Assembly: GCF_000236785.1 (NCBI RefSeq)
Contig: NZ_AGUF01000021.1
Coordinates: forward strand, 90,483 to 154,482
Length of the DNA: 64,000 nucleotides
Direction: 5' to 3'
Source of the DNA: Achromobacter arsenitoxydans SY8
Lineage (GTDB): Bacteria > Pseudomonadota > Gammaproteobacteria > Burkholderiales > Burkholderiaceae_B
The first letter of the stretch is position 1, and the number at the start of each line of letters is the position of its first letter. A program made the position numbers and the translations under genes. Under the pieces are notes generated by a model. That model made no database searches, had not been told where the DNA came from, and saw only the letters and a list, made by a program, of their open reading frames with translations. Below, piece after piece: positions 63,891 to 64,000 of this stretch.

Positions 63891-64000
63891 ATGACAGTGA
63901 ACTTGCAGATGTATCCCGCGCTAAACGCACTGCTGGGTGGGTACTTTCATCAGGACTATGACCTTTTTGGCGAGACCATAGAGGAGGTGGCCCTTTGCTA
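63891..64000 (+). CDS. Contact-dependent inhibition immunity protein (CdiI family), N-terminal part
   Basis: The reading frame opens at the ATG at 63891 and continues past the right edge; 36 residues are visible. The segment LNALLGGYFHQDYDLFGETI matches the N-terminal signature of the CdiI immunity family (YFHQD followed by an aromatic/acidic stretch). Such proteins bind and neutralise the toxic C-terminus of a CdiA-type effector from the same system. Base composition is clearly lower in GC than in the preceding genes, a sign of horizontal acquisition. No CdiA/CdiB gene lies on the left side, so either the rest of the locus is to the right or this is an orphan immunity gene. Confidence 0.68.
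   Translation, partial: MTVNLQMYPALNALLGGYFHQDYDLFGETIEEVALC

Overview
The window looks like a chromosomal segment of a high-GC betaproteobacterium of the Alcaligenaceae, most likely Achromobacter or a close Bordetella relative. The support is two Bug-type (tripartite tricarboxylate) solute receptors, two TRAP operons, several LysR/hydrolase pairs, very GC-rich third codon positions and the general gene content. The genus is an inference from protein families, not from a marker gene. No rRNA, tRNA, IS element, CRISPR array or prophage was seen.

Layout. 1-6455: a minus-strand carbohydrate-acid cluster (TRAP receptor, fused TRAP permease, VOC protein, RuBisCO-like protein, four-carbon acid sugar kinase cut by the left edge), with a divergent LacI regulator. 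6702-9709: a methyltransferase divergent from a large SARP/BTAD-like regulator. 9827-14615: a MarR regulator and a tripartite EmrAB-type efflux operon (lipoprotein outer-membrane factor, HlyD adaptor, MFS pump), with the same palindrome before both units. 14622-22229: a six-gene nitrite assimilation operon read leftward (nirB, nirD, nitrite channel, PP2C phosphatase/kinase, cobA, NasR-type ANTAR antiterminator). It is preceded by a very good sigma-54 promoter, a leader with an intrinsic terminator and an NtrC-like site. 22632-26830: a Fur-controlled iron surface-signalling set (ECF sigma, FecR, TonB receptor).

26840-33483: LysR/GMC oxidoreductase pair, cyclopropane fatty acid synthase, an alpha/beta hydrolase, a PHP phosphoesterase and greB. 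33603-36539: a second TRAP operon (DctQ, DctM, DctP). 36898-42748: purL, then a chemoreceptor behind a probable sigma-28 promoter. 42835-50559: two separate Bug receptor plus alpha/beta hydrolase pairs flanking an M20 peptidase and a DUF1415 protein.

50636-63675: a run of single genes: YceI, a DsbA-family protein, a divergent MurA paralogue, GNAT, a GlxA-type AraC regulator, several poorly characterised envelope proteins (tandem SH3, membrane protein, glutamine/proline-repeat protein, SYLF lipoprotein, zinc-ribbon protein, DUF899 protein, duplicated-domain lipoprotein), and a LysR/quinone-oxidoreductase-like pair. At the right edge the composition becomes less GC-rich and a contact-dependent-inhibition immunity gene (CdiI family) begins, which suggests that an accessory region lies just outside.

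The strongest leads are the nitrite operon control region (sigma-54, NtrC-like site, terminator and NasR gene in one unit), the RuBisCO-like protein/kinase/VOC/TRAP cluster whose substrate is not known, and the CdiI-like gene at the edge.
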